Positions 1 through 8,924 of a DNA stretch of 48,293 nt are shown piece after piece. Every line of letters begins with the position of its first letter. The first letter of the stretch is position 1. The translations under genes were made by a program, and so were the position numbers. Below the pieces are notes generated by a model. That model saw only the letters and a program-made list of their open reading frames with translations. It did not search any database and was not told the DNA's origin. This stretch comes from Mycobacterium sp. (lineage in GTDB: Bacteria > Actinomycetota > Actinomycetes > Mycobacteriales > Mycobacteriaceae), in contig JAHFVD010000014.1 of assembly GCA_023264735.1 (NCBI GenBank), forward strand, positions 1 to 48,293, written 5' to 3'.

Positions 1-388
1 CGCCGCCGTAGAACTTGTCCAGCACCCCCAGGAAATCAGCGTTGTCGGCGGTGGCCCTGGCGAACAGCGTCATCGACGAGCACACCTTCAGGTTGTCCGG
101 CCAGGGGAAGATCTCCTTGATCGAGGCGCCCTCGATGGCTGACAGCAGCAGGGCGCACTCATGCAGCCGCGGCCCAAGCACCGGATGGGCCAGGTAGGCC
201 TGCGCCTCGTCCAGTGATTTGATGCCGTAAAGCCTTGCCGTTGAACTACTTCCGAGTTCAGCGAGTTGGGGGAAAATGAACCAGATCCAATGGCTGTGTT
301 TGGTGCCGGCTCGCAGTTCGGCGACCGCCCGGTCGTACATGCGATCTTGGGCCTCGACGAAGCGTTGCAGGTCGAACGGGTCATCCAT
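1..388 (-). CDS. DUF1810 family protein (3' end outside window)
   Basis: The minus-strand frame opens at ATG 388 and runs off the window edge, so only the first 129 codons are visible. The protein begins MDDPFDLQRFVEAQD and contains HSHWIWFIFPQL, DEAQAYLAHPVLGPRL and NADFLGVLDKFYGG. This is the recognisable pattern of DUF1810 proteins, small alpha-helical cytoplasmic proteins of unknown biochemical function that are about 140-150 residues long. Roughly 10-20 residues are therefore missing at the C-terminus. A GGAGGG ribosome site lies directly upstream of the start. It is divergent from the antigen 85 gene. The family call is secure; the function is not known. Confidence 0.85.
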   Translation of the reverse strand, partial: MDDPFDLQRFVEAQDRMYDRAVAELRAGTKHSHWIWFIFPQLAELGSSSTARLYGIKSLDEAQAYLAHPVLGPRLHECALLLSAIEGASIKEIFPWPDNLKVCSSMTLFARATADNADFLGVLDKFYGG

Positions 389-495
389 CCCTCCACCGTA
401 TCGTTGCCGGGGCGTGATCGTCCCGTTATTGACGACTGATTCAAAGGTGTTGGGGTGCGGCAGATCCCGAGTCCGGCGCGTCGCCTGATCGTTAG

Positions 496-1614
<1,119 letters not shown>

Positions 1615-1632
1615 TCCAACGCACCAAAACAA

Positions 1633-1670
1633 CAGCGAGCCTGTCGCCCCCCCCGGCGGCAGGCTCGCTG
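1633..1670 (+). terminator. Intrinsic terminator after the antigen 85 gene
   Basis: A perfect 11-bp stem, CAGCGAGCCTG (1633-1643) with CAGGCTCGCTG (1660-1670), is extended inward by a T-G wobble and CGCC/GGCG around a C-rich loop. It lies 18 bases after the stop. The tail (CTTTGTG) is poor in T, as is usual in mycobacteria. Confidence 0.75.
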
Positions 1671-1721
1671 CTTTGTGCTGGGACCCCCGCCGGCGGTGGG
1701 AACAAAGCCGTAGCCATCAGG

Positions 1722-1742
1722 GTTGAGTGCAGCAGACTGAAC
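1722..1742 (+). promoter_or_regulatory. HAIR-like HspR operator upstream of lon
   Basis: GTTGAGT-N7-ACTGAAC matches the HspR-associated inverted repeat (consensus CTTGAGT-N7-ACTCAAG) at 11 of 14 arm positions with the exact 7-bp spacer. It ends 12 bases before the lon start and just downstream of a possible -10 (TAGCCA, 1711-1716), a position suited to repression. Heat-shock control of lon by HspR is known in Streptomyces. Its use here is an inference. Confidence 0.5.
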
Positions 1743-1754
1743 TTTGGAGGATTG

Positions 1755-4082
1755 ATGGCTGAAGCCAAATCTGTGCCGGTGTTGTTTGTCAGCGACCCGA
1801 TCGTGCTGCCCGGAATGGTGGTTCCGATCACGCTCGACGACGCCGCCCGGGCTGCGGTCGACGCGGCTCAGGCGACCGACTCCGGCCAGCTCTTGATCGC
1901 CCCCCGCCTGGACGATCGCTACCCCACATACGGCGTGATCGCGTCGATCGTGCAGGTCGGCCGTATTTCCGGGGGCGGCGCCGCGGCCGTGGTCCGCGGC
2001 GAAGGCCGCGCCCACATCGGATCGGGAACCACCGGCCCGGGTGTGGCGCTCTGGGTCGAGGTCACCGACGTGACCGAGCCCGAACCGACCGAGGACACCA
2101 AGGCACTCGCCGCGGAGTACAAGAAGCTACTGCTGGCGATGCTGCAGCGCCGCGAGGCGTGGCAGATCGTCGACGTGGTCAACAAGATCGCCGATCCTGC
2201 GGCACTGGCCGACACGGCCGGCTACGCGTCGTACCTGTCCGACGTCCAGAAGCGCCAGCTGCTGGAGACCGAGGATGTGGCCGAACGGCTGCGTGTGCTG
2301 ATCGGCTGGACCGGTGACCTGCTGGCCGAGGTCGAGGTCAACGACAAGATCGCCGAGGACGTCCGCGACGGCATGGAGAAGACGCAGAAGGAATTCTTGC
2401 TGCGCCAGCAGCTCAACGCCATCCGCAAGGAGCTGGGGGACACGGACGACGGCACAGGATCTTCTGATGACTACCGGTCCCGGATCGAGGCTGCTGAGCT
2501 GCCCGACAAGGTCCGCGAGGCCGCGTTGCGCGAGGTCGGCAAACTGGAACGCTCCAGCGAGCAGAGCCCCGAAGGCGGCTGGATCCGCACCTGGCTGGAC
2601 ACCGTCCTGGACCTGCCGTGGAACTCCCGGACCGAGGATTCGACCGACCTGAAGGCGGCCCGCGACATCCTCGACGCCGACCACCACGGGCTGGACGACG
2701 TCAAGGACCGCATCGTCGAGTACCTGGCCGTGCGCTCCCGTCGTGCCCAACGCGGCCTGCAGGTCGTCGGTGGACGCGGCTCGGGTGCGGTGATGGTGCT
2801 GGCCGGCCCGCCCGGGGTCGGCAAGACGTCGCTGGGTGAGAGTGTGGCCCGCGCGCTGGGCCGCAAGTTCGTGCGCGTCGCACTCGGCGGTGTGCGCGAC
2901 GAGGCCGAAATCCGCGGCCACCGGCGGACCTATGTCGGCGCACTGCCCGGCCGGATCGTCCGTGCCATCGGCGAGGCCGGTTCGATGAACCCCGTCGTGC
3001 TGCTCGACGAGATCGACAAGGTCGGCTCGGACTACCGCGGCGACCCGTCGGCTGCCTTGCTGGAGGTCCTGGACCCGGCGCAGAACCACACGTTCCGCGA
3101 CCACTACCTGGACCTGGATCTCGACCTGTCCGACGTGGTGTTCCTGGCCACGGCCAACGTGATCGAGAACATCCCCTCGGCGCTGCTGGACCGCATGGAA
3201 CTGGTGTCGATCGACGGCTACACCGAGGACGACAAGGTGGCCATCGCCCGCGACTATCTGCTGCCGCGGCAGCGGGACCGCGCGGCGCTGACCCCCGAGG
3301 AGGTCACGGTCACCGACGCGGCACTGCGCAAGATCGCCGCGGACTACACCCGCGAACCCGGTGTGCGTCAGTTCGAGCGGCTGCTGGCCAAGGCCATGCG
3401 AAAGGTCACCACCAAGCTCGACTCGAACGACGCTCCGATTACCATCGACGAGCCCGATCTGGTCGAGTACCTGGGCCGGCCGCGCTTCATGCCGGAGTCG
3501 GCCGAGCGCACCGCGGTGCCGGGCGTGGCGACCGGTCTGGCCGTGACGGGACTGGGCGGCGATGTGCTCTACATCGAAGCCGGGTCCACCGAAGGCGAGC
3601 CGAGTCTGCAGCTCACCGGTCAGCTGGGTGACGTGATGAAGGAGTCCGCGCAGATCGCGCTGTCCTACGTCCGCAGCCACGCCGAGCAGCTGGGCGTGGA
3701 TCCCGCGGCGCTGAACCGCAAGATCCACGTGCACGTGCCTGCCGGCGCGGTGCCCAAGGATGGTCCGTCCGCCGGTGTGACCATGGTGACCGCGCTGGTG
3801 TCCATGGCCACCGGACGGCAGGTCCGCTCGGATGTCGGGATGACCGGCGAGGTCACGCTGAACGGGCGGGTGCTGCCCATCGGCGGCGTCAAGCAGAAGC
3901 TGCTGGCGGCGGGGCGTGCCGGGCTGTCAACGGTTTTCATTCCGCACCGCAACGAGGCCGACCTGGACGACGTGCCAGCCGAGGTGCTCGAGGCGCTGAC
4001 CGTGATGCCGATGACCGATGTCGCCGAGATCGTGGCTCAGGCCCTCGAGCCGGCGGCCGGGGCGGCCACGACCGCAGCCTGA
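1755..4082 (+). CDS. lon: ATP-dependent Lon protease
   Basis: This is a cytoplasmic AAA+ serine protease of 775 residues, the normal length for Lon A, that degrades misfolded and regulatory proteins. The N-terminal substrate-binding domain covers about residues 5-190 ([18 protein letters not shown]). Walker A is GPPGVGKTS near residue 353 and Walker B is VVLLDEID. The C-terminal protease domain carries the catalytic Ser in KDGPSAGV near residue 672 and the Lys in GGVKQKLL near residue 714. ATG 1755 follows GGAGG at 1746-1750; a TTG at 1752 is too close to that site. Lon is absent from M. tuberculosis but present in several fast-growing mycobacteria. A strong terminator follows, so it is probably monocistronic, with possible HspR control from the site at 1722-1742. 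Confidence 0.98.
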   Translation: MAEAKSVPVLFVSDPIVLPGMVVPITLDDAARAAVDAAQATDSGQLLIAPRLDDRYPTYGVIASIVQVGRISGGGAAAVVRGEGRAHIGSGTTGPGVALWVEVTDVTEPEPTEDTKALAAEYKKLLLAMLQRREAWQIVDVVNKIADPAALADTAGYASYLSDVQKRQLLETEDVAERLRVLIGWTGDLLAEVEVNDKIAEDVRDGMEKTQKEFLLRQQLNAIRKELGDTDDGTGSSDDYRSRIEAAELPDKVREAALREVGKLERSSEQSPEGGWIRTWLDTVLDLPWNSRTEDSTDLKAARDILDADHHGLDDVKDRIVEYLAVRSRRAQRGLQVVGGRGSGAVMVLAGPPGVGKTSLGESVARALGRKFVRVALGGVRDEAEIRGHRRTYVGALPGRIVRAIGEAGSMNPVVLLDEIDKVGSDYRGDPSAALLEVLDPAQNHTFRDHYLDLDLDLSDVVFLATANVIENIPSALLDRMELVSIDGYTEDDKVAIARDYLLPRQRDRAALTPEEVTVTDAALRKIAADYTREPGVRQFERLLAKAMRKVTTKLDSNDAPITIDEPDLVEYLGRPRFMPESAERTAVPGVATGLAVTGLGGDVLYIEAGSTEGEPSLQLTGQLGDVMKESAQIALSYVRSHAEQLGVDPAALNRKIHVHVPAGAVPKDGPSAGVTMVTALVSMATGRQVRSDVGMTGEVTLNGRVLPIGGVKQKLLAAGRAGLSTVFIPHRNEADLDDVPAEVLEALTVMPMTDVAEIVAQALEPAAGAATTAA

Positions 4083-4098
4083 TCGCGAGAAGACGCAG

Positions 4099-4130
4099 AA
4101 TCGCACGAATCCGCAAGGGTTCGTGCGATT
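4099..4130 (+). terminator. Intrinsic terminator after lon
   Basis: A perfect 11-bp stem, AATCGCACGAA (4099-4109) with TTCGTGCGATT (4120-4130), has a 10-base loop and is followed by a T-rich tail (TTGTGT). It lies 16 bases after the lon stop. Confidence 0.85.
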
Positions 4131-4162
4131 TTGTGTCTGCTGGGCGTGGTAGGAAAAATCCC

Positions 4163-4495
4163 ATGGCCTACGACGAAGATCTGGTGAACCGGCTACGCGA
4201 GCTACTTGCCAGCGAGCGTGGCATCGAAGAGAAACGGATGTTCGGCGGCCTGGCCTTCCTGATCAACGGCAACATGGCCGTGGCGGCCAGCGGGCGCGGC
4301 GGCCTGATGGTGCGGGTTCCCCCCGAGGACACCGCTGCCCTGGTGGCCCGGGACCATGTCGAACCGATGATCATGGCGGGCCGTGAAACCCGTGGCTGGA
4401 TTCGGGTCGAAGATCCCGGTATGCGCACCAAGCGGCAGCTGCAGAGCTGGGTGACGCGTGGCGTGAATTACGCGAAATCCCTGCCGCCGAAATAG
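4163..4495 (+). CDS. TfoX/Sxy N-terminal domain protein
   Basis: This protein of 110 residues has the TfoX_N pattern: LRELLASERGIEEKRMFGGL, then AFLINGNMAVAA, LMVRVPPED and a C-terminal KRQLQSWVTRGVNYAKSLPPK-type helix. The domain takes its name from the Haemophilus competence regulator TfoX. Stand-alone TfoX_N proteins are common in actinobacteria and have no proven role in competence there. ATG 4163 is preceded by AGGAAA at 4151-4156, which decides the start over the in-frame GTG at 4133. It lies between the lon terminator and a decayed gene and appears to be transcribed alone. The family call is confident; the function is unknown. Confidence 0.85.
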   Translation: MAYDEDLVNRLRELLASERGIEEKRMFGGLAFLINGNMAVAASGRGGLMVRVPPEDTAALVARDHVEPMIMAGRETRGWIRVEDPGMRTKRQLQSWVTRGVNYAKSLPPK

Positions 4496-4533
4496 CTTGG
4501 AATGAATCACGAGGAGTCCTCCTTGTCGCGTGA

Positions 4534-4992
4534 ATGACCTATCCCGTACGCGTTGCCGTTCAGATTCAGCCAGCCGACACCCCTGACTACGCCACCTGGC
4601 GGCAGGCCGTCCTCGATGCCGAGGCGATCGGGGCGGACGTCATCTTCGGCGTCGGTGCGGGGTGGTACGAGAAGGATTACACCACTTACGGTTTCGACTT
4701 CGGGACGGTCAAATCCCGGGCCGACCTGTTCGATGAGGGACTGCTGCGCATCGAGCACCGGTTCGAGCTTCTGCAACCGGCACCGCTGCGCAAGATCCCG
4801 ATTCTGGCCGCTGGATTCGGGCGCGTCGACAGTGATATCGAGCGGTCGACATTCTGGACCGGTCCGCAGTCGGCGGACAGTTACCTCACAGCAGGAGCGA
4901 CGTTGTTTCACACCGAGATCCGCGCCTCCGAGGGCAAATACGACCTCAGCACGCTGGAGAAGATGGTCACATGGCGCGACGCGAAGCGCTGA
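4534..4992 (+). pseudogene. Internally deleted LLM-class F420-dependent oxidoreductase remnant
   Basis: The open frame is 152 codons, against about 260-290 for LLM (luciferase-like, F420-dependent) oxidoreductases. It begins with the typical strand 1 and helix (PVRVAVQIQP, WRQAVLDAEAIGADVIF). It then jumps at about residue 38 straight to the GVGAGWYEKDYTTYGFDFGT block, which normally lies about 70-90 residues later, so the NWDHF-type active-site strand is gone. A second jump follows KIPILAAG near residue 90, after which only the extreme C-terminal block remains (AGATLFHTEI, YDLSTLEKMVTWRD). Both deletions keep the reading frame. No good ribosome site precedes ATG 4534. The TIM barrel cannot be complete, so the product is probably non-functional. 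Reading it as two in-frame deletions is an inference from family layout. Confidence 0.75.
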
Positions 4993-4998
4993 TCACAG

Positions 4999-5041
4999 CG
5001 GCGTCAATTATGCGCGGGCCCCACGGCGAAAACTGACGCCG
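4999..5041 (+). terminator. Inverted repeat, possible terminator after the LLM remnant
   Basis: CGGCGTCA (4999-5006) pairs with TGACGCCG (5034-5041), an 8-bp perfect stem with a long 27-base loop followed by TTTCACTAATTT. The loop is long for a terminator, so this is tentative. Confidence 0.4.
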
Positions 5042-5077
5042 TTTCACTAATTTGCCGCAGGGGTATCGCCTGGCGGT

Positions 5078-5719
5078 ATGGACGATTGGGAGGCTCGCGA
5101 TTTCGTGAGGCGGTAGCGCAAGCACGCGGGCACCACCTACGCCGCCGAAGCCGGGATCACCCTGCGGGACGCCCCGATGCCGTTGTTCCAGCTGTTGGTG
5201 CTGTGTGTGTTGGCCAGCAAGCCGATCGACGCGGCCATCGCGACGCAGGCCGCCAAGGAGCTGTTCCGGGCCGGCCTGCGCACGCCGAACTCGGTGCTGA
5301 CTGCCGACCGGCCGACGATGCTCGAGGCATTCAGTCGGGCGCGCTACGTGCGCTACGACGAAAGTTCCGCGTCACGGCTCACCGAGCTCGCCGACCGGGT
5401 CGACAAGGACTTTCGCGGTGACCTCCGCATACTGGCCCGGATCGGCAAGCCCGACGTGCGGGCCGCCAAGGTCCTCCTCAAGCAGTTCAACGGAATCGGT
5501 GACACCGGAGCCGACATCTTCCTGCGCGAGGTCCAGGACGTATGGCCTTGGGTAAAGCCGTACTTCGACAAACGCGCACTGGATACCGCACGTGAGCTGG
5601 GACTCCCCCACGACTCCGACAGATTGGCCGCGCTCACCGGACGGACGGTCGCGCCGCTGGCCGCGGCATTGGTGCGCGTCTCGCTGGACGACGACTTGCG
5701 CGACCTACTCGGTGGATGA
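5078..5719 (+). pseudogene. HhH-GPD (endonuclease III-like) DNA repair protein with in-frame amber stop at codon 13
   Basis: ATG 5078 opens MDDWEARDFVRR, then TAG at 5114-5116, then the same frame continues RKHAGTTYAAEAGITLRD into a 180-codon open stretch beginning at ATG 5177. The helix-hairpin-helix appears as FNGIGDTGADIF, and a PYFDKRAL segment holds an Asp that could be catalytic. There are no iron-sulfur cysteines. Intact relatives begin with a similar MDxWxAREFVRR-LLRKHGTTYA stretch, so the TAG looks like a nonsense change within the N-terminus rather than an upstream stop. A product restarted at ATG 5177 would lack about 33 residues of the N-terminal helices but keep the HhH core. The 3' end overlaps the convergent gene by 15 bases. 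It is either a recent pseudogene or a gene read by reinitiation. Confidence 0.7.
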
Positions 5720-6454
5720 GTCCTGCTCGAGGAGTCGCTTTCGGGCCGTGTCGAATTCGGCGTCGGTCAGATCGCCACGGTCGCGCATGGTCTTCAGCGT
5801 GTGCAACCGGTCGGCCAACTCGGGTTCGAGATCGGTGGGTTGCGGTGCGGCCCGCAGGATCGGCTCGTCTTCGATCAGCTCGATACGCTCTGGCCGATCC
5901 GGGTCGATGCGCACCGCCACCCGGTCCTCCGACTCCGGCACCTCGCCGAGGATGAACGTCCCGGTCAGGCGGGCCTCGTAAGAGGCTGTGCCATCGGAAC
6001 GTTCGATGCTGAGCCGCAGCACGCGACGGCCGGCATCCTTGTTGACCACGACGTTGAAAACCGGCCTGATCACCTCGAGGACCACACCCGTGCCGCGCAC
6101 GCCGTCGCGGCGCAGCCGATCGACTTCCGCCACGCGAGCGACCAGCCACGCCGCATAACCGGCGATCAGCACGGTCCACCCCACCAACCACCACAGGGAC
6201 AGCGGTGCGGTCCAGTCGGCGGCCCACGGAACCATCGCCGAAATGAACCAGCCCAGCAACACCGGGCGCGGTGATCGGCGCGAAATCATCAGGAAGACAA
6301 CGAACTGCGCGACGTACCCGATGAGCCAGACGGCGAGCACCCGGCCGGTGGCGGCCGCGGAACCGACGTGGTCGAGCATCCGGGTGCCGATCAGGGCAGG
6401 CACCAGGATCAGTAGGTACCACACCGCTGAGAGGGTCGCGATCGTCCGCCACAT
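5705..6454 (-). CDS. Membrane protein with C-terminal SHOCT domain
   Basis: This protein of 249 residues has four predicted membrane segments in the first half: ATLSAVWYLLILVPALIG, VLAVWLIGYVAQFVVFLMI, VLLGWFISAMVPW and LWWLVGWTVLIAGYAAWLV. A soluble beta-rich cytoplasmic part follows (GTGVVLEVIRPVFNVVV). It ends in a SHOCT motif, LADRLHTLKTMRDRGDLTD followed by AEFDTARKRLLEQ. SHOCT is a short helical module found at the C-termini of many actinobacterial membrane proteins and is thought to mediate oligomerisation. ATG 6454 is preferred to GTG 6457, though the ribosome site is weak. Its 3' end overlaps the interrupted repair gene by 15 bases on the opposite strand. The biochemical role is unknown. 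Confidence 0.85.
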   Translation of the reverse strand: MWRTIATLSAVWYLLILVPALIGTRMLDHVGSAAATGRVLAVWLIGYVAQFVVFLMISRRSPRPVLLGWFISAMVPWAADWTAPLSLWWLVGWTVLIAGYAAWLVARVAEVDRLRRDGVRGTGVVLEVIRPVFNVVVNKDAGRRVLRLSIERSDGTASYEARLTGTFILGEVPESEDRVAVRIDPDRPERIELIEDEPILRAAPQPTDLEPELADRLHTLKTMRDRGDLTDAEFDTARKRLLEQDSSTE

Positions 6455-6478
6455 CACCGGGACACGGTATACCTCACC

Positions 6479-8833
6479 TCACGCCCCAACGACTTCGCAG
6501 TCCAGGGCGAGCACGGTGATCAGCCCGGTCGAGCCATCGACGCGGACCCGCATGCCCGAGCACAGCCGCGTCGTCCCATCGGTGACCCCGACCACGAAGG
6601 GCACCCGCAGTTCGGTCGCGGCCCGCGCCGCGTCGGCAAGCGTCGCTCCGCCGTCGGTGAGCACAGCGGCCGGTGCGCCGAGCAGCGTGACGGATTCGAT
6701 GTCGGCGGTGGCGATGACGGCGATGTCGTCGACCTGGAGGTCGGCGTCGGCGGCCGAGGTGATCACCCGGACGGTGCCCTCGACGACACCGGGAAACACC
6801 CCGGTTCCGTGCAACTCGTCGGCGACCTGCGCGGCATCGGGGGCCGCGACAGGCGTCCACGCGGCGTCGATCACGGCGGGCAATCGCACGCCCTGCAGTC
6901 GCTCCCGTTCGGCGATCCGGCGTTTGATGCGCAACCGGCAGTCGGCCGGCGGGCCAAGAGCTTCCTCGACGGTCAGGTAGAAGACGTCGTCGGGCGCCGC
7001 GACCTTGTCCTCGGCAACCAGCCGGCGACCTAGTTCCCGTACCGCCAGCCGCAGTTGGTGAGTGAACCGCAGGGTGGTGTCGTAGGCCAGCGCCCGGCAC
7101 GCCTGCGGGCCGGGCAGCCTCGGCTCGTCATCGCGCGCCGGTGAATTCGGGACCCGCGCCGCTGCCGCGATCAGCGCGTCGGGCCGGTCGAACAACACCG
7201 AGGCAGCCAGTTCGGCGGCACCGGGACCGCGATGCCCCACGTGGGCTAGCGCGGAGTCGAATGCCGTTGCGAGCATGGGCGCCGCGGTGCGTGCGGCCGC
7301 CACGTCGCCGGCTTCCAGTGCGGCCCGCGCGTAGGGGTGTACGCGCAGCACCCGTGCCAGGGAGTCGACCTCCGACCGGATGCTGGCCGTCGCCCCCGCG
7401 GCGTCCAGCTGCGCCGGCGCGACCTCGGCGAGCAAAACCGCAAGCGCAGTGAGCACCCAGCCCTCATGAACTCTACTGCGCAGCAAACGAATTCGCGCCT
7501 CAAGCTGAGCGTTACGCAACAACGTCAGCTTGGCGGCGTCGGGCCGCTCGGCGTCGGCGGCTCCACGGTAGGCGCGCAGATGGCGGCTGTACATCCGTGC
7601 CGAGGAGATCAGGCGAGTCATCGACATCGCGCCGCTGATCGAGGCCAGCCGCCCGGTGCCCGCCGGCCGCCGATCAGCCGCGCCGCGCAGCCGCTGTGAC
7701 AACGCGGCAGCGCGGGCAGGCAGCCGAGGTTCGGCTGCCGCGAGGGCCGACGCCCCGAGATAGATCCGGTGCCCGAACACCGCGACCAGCCGGCTCTCCC
7801 ATTCGCCGGCCACCGGGTCGCGCAGGTCCAGCAGCTGGGCCAGCGTGCGCCCAGCGGTCCGCAGGCCGGTCAGGTGCAAATCCAGCGACATCGGGGTGAG
7901 CGGCCTGGCGGTGGTCTCGTACAGCGGGCTGGCGACGAACAGCGGGAAGTACGGGTCGATGCGGTCGTCGAACTCGCCGTCGGCGCCTTCCGTTGCGGCG
8001 CTGCGTGATTCGGCTCCGTGCGCGGGTGGAATACCGGCGACGGGCATCGGGATTCGGCAGGGAGCCGTGACGGCGCCGTTCGGCCCCACCTTGCGCCCCT
8101 GCAGGCCGCGCACGGTATCGGTGACGGCCTCGGTTGCGCCCCAACCACATTCGAAATCCCACTCGCTGTGCAGGGCGGAAAGATCCAGCGACGGAAACAA
8201 TTCGGCCCAGCCCGGCACGCCCCGCACCCTGGGTCGCGGATCGATGCCGCCGAGGATCCGATGTGCCGAGGCCGCGGTGGTGGTGTCGACGGTGGCGAGG
8301 TCCACCACGCCGGTGCGGTCGGCGCCGACGGCGATCACCAGAAACCGGATCAGATCGTCGACGTGCAGCACGTGCAGCGGCCCTGAGGCGTCGGTGTCCA
8401 ACAGTGCGGCCACCGACCGGCATACCAGCGCGTCGGCCTGGCGGCCCAGCGGTGCGGCGATGCGCACCACAAGGTTCGGCGCCCAGCCGGTGCTGACCAG
8501 TTCCTCGGCCTGCTGCCAGGTGCCAGGAGCAAGCAGGGACAGCGACGGGAAGACGATCCGGGCGCCACCGCGGGCGGCGGCGTCGCAGATGCGGGCCACG
8601 TCAGCCGAGCGGGTCGCGGCGCCCTCGGCCGGCAGGTGGACGACGACGTCGGCGGTCTCGGCCAGCCGGTACAGAACTGGATGGGCTAGGGCGGCACAGA
8701 CGAAATCGACGCCGGGATCGAGGGCGCGATGGGGTCGCTCGGCGATCCCGTGGACGTCGTGGCCGGCCGCCAGCAGGCTCTGGGCGAGGGCGCGACCTAG
8801 CTCTCCGGTGACTTCCGTGAGCAAAATCCGCAT
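6479..8833 (-). CDS. SDR/epimerase-like and PEP-utiliser mobile-domain fusion (Rv1868-like), catalytic His absent
   Basis: This large protein of 784 residues has two recognisable ends. Residues about 1-270 are an NAD(P)-binding epimerase-like Rossmann fold (MRILLTEVTGELGRAL, VVVHLPAEGAA, HVLHVDDLIRFLVIAV). The middle is helical and carries the PEP-synthase-like segment DDVFYLTVEEAL followed by IKRRIAERERLQGVRLPAVI. The last 95 residues are a swivelling PEP-utiliser domain (GVFPGVVEGTVRV, VPFVVGVTDGT, VRVDGSTGLI). The phosphohistidine loop, normally GG-x-x-SHAA, reads GGATLADAARAA, so the catalytic His is missing. It lies 91 bases downstream of the thiolase gene on the same strand, the order of Rv1867-Rv1868. 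GTG 8845 is an alternative start. The true activity is unknown; catalysis by the PEP domain seems excluded. Confidence 0.8.
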   Translation of the reverse strand: MRILLTEVTGELGRALAQSLLAAGHDVHGIAERPHRALDPGVDFVCAALAHPVLYRLAETADVVVHLPAEGAATRSADVARICDAAARGGARIVFPSLSLLAPGTWQQAEELVSTGWAPNLVVRIAAPLGRQADALVCRSVAALLDTDASGPLHVLHVDDLIRFLVIAVGADRTGVVDLATVDTTTAASAHRILGGIDPRPRVRGVPGWAELFPSLDLSALHSEWDFECGWGATEAVTDTVRGLQGRKVGPNGAVTAPCRIPMPVAGIPPAHGAESRSAATEGADGEFDDRIDPYFPLFVASPLYETTARPLTPMSLDLHLTGLRTAGRTLAQLLDLRDPVAGEWESRLVAVFGHRIYLGASALAAAEPRLPARAAALSQRLRGAADRRPAGTGRLASISGAMSMTRLISSARMYSRHLRAYRGAADAERPDAAKLTLLRNAQLEARIRLLRSRVHEGWVLTALAVLLAEVAPAQLDAAGATASIRSEVDSLARVLRVHPYARAALEAGDVAAARTAAPMLATAFDSALAHVGHRGPGAAELAASVLFDRPDALIAAAARVPNSPARDDEPRLPGPQACRALAYDTTLRFTHQLRLAVRELGRRLVAEDKVAAPDDVFYLTVEEALGPPADCRLRIKRRIAERERLQGVRLPAVIDAAWTPVAAPDAAQVADELHGTGVFPGVVEGTVRVITSAADADLQVDDIAVIATADIESVTLLGAPAAVLTDGGATLADAARAATELRVPFVVGVTDGTTRLCSGMRVRVDGSTGLITVLALDCEVVGA

Positions 8834-8924
8834 GCCAAAACCCACTTCCCCCGCGCAAAGACGAGGATAGGCAGGCCGGGGGAAAAATTTCGACCTTTGG
8901 CCGGTGGGCAGTTGCCCAGCGCGA

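Noticed and set aside
2127..3734. A 535-codon open frame antisense to lon
   Set aside because: It is a mirror effect of GC-rich codon use in lon. It has no start signal, no recognisable domain and repeats Gly/Asp/Val-rich low-complexity text.
5714..6452. Other open frames opposite and within the SHOCT membrane gene
   Set aside because: They lack start signals and have Arg/Pro-rich shadow composition; the SHOCT protein has clear helices and a domain.
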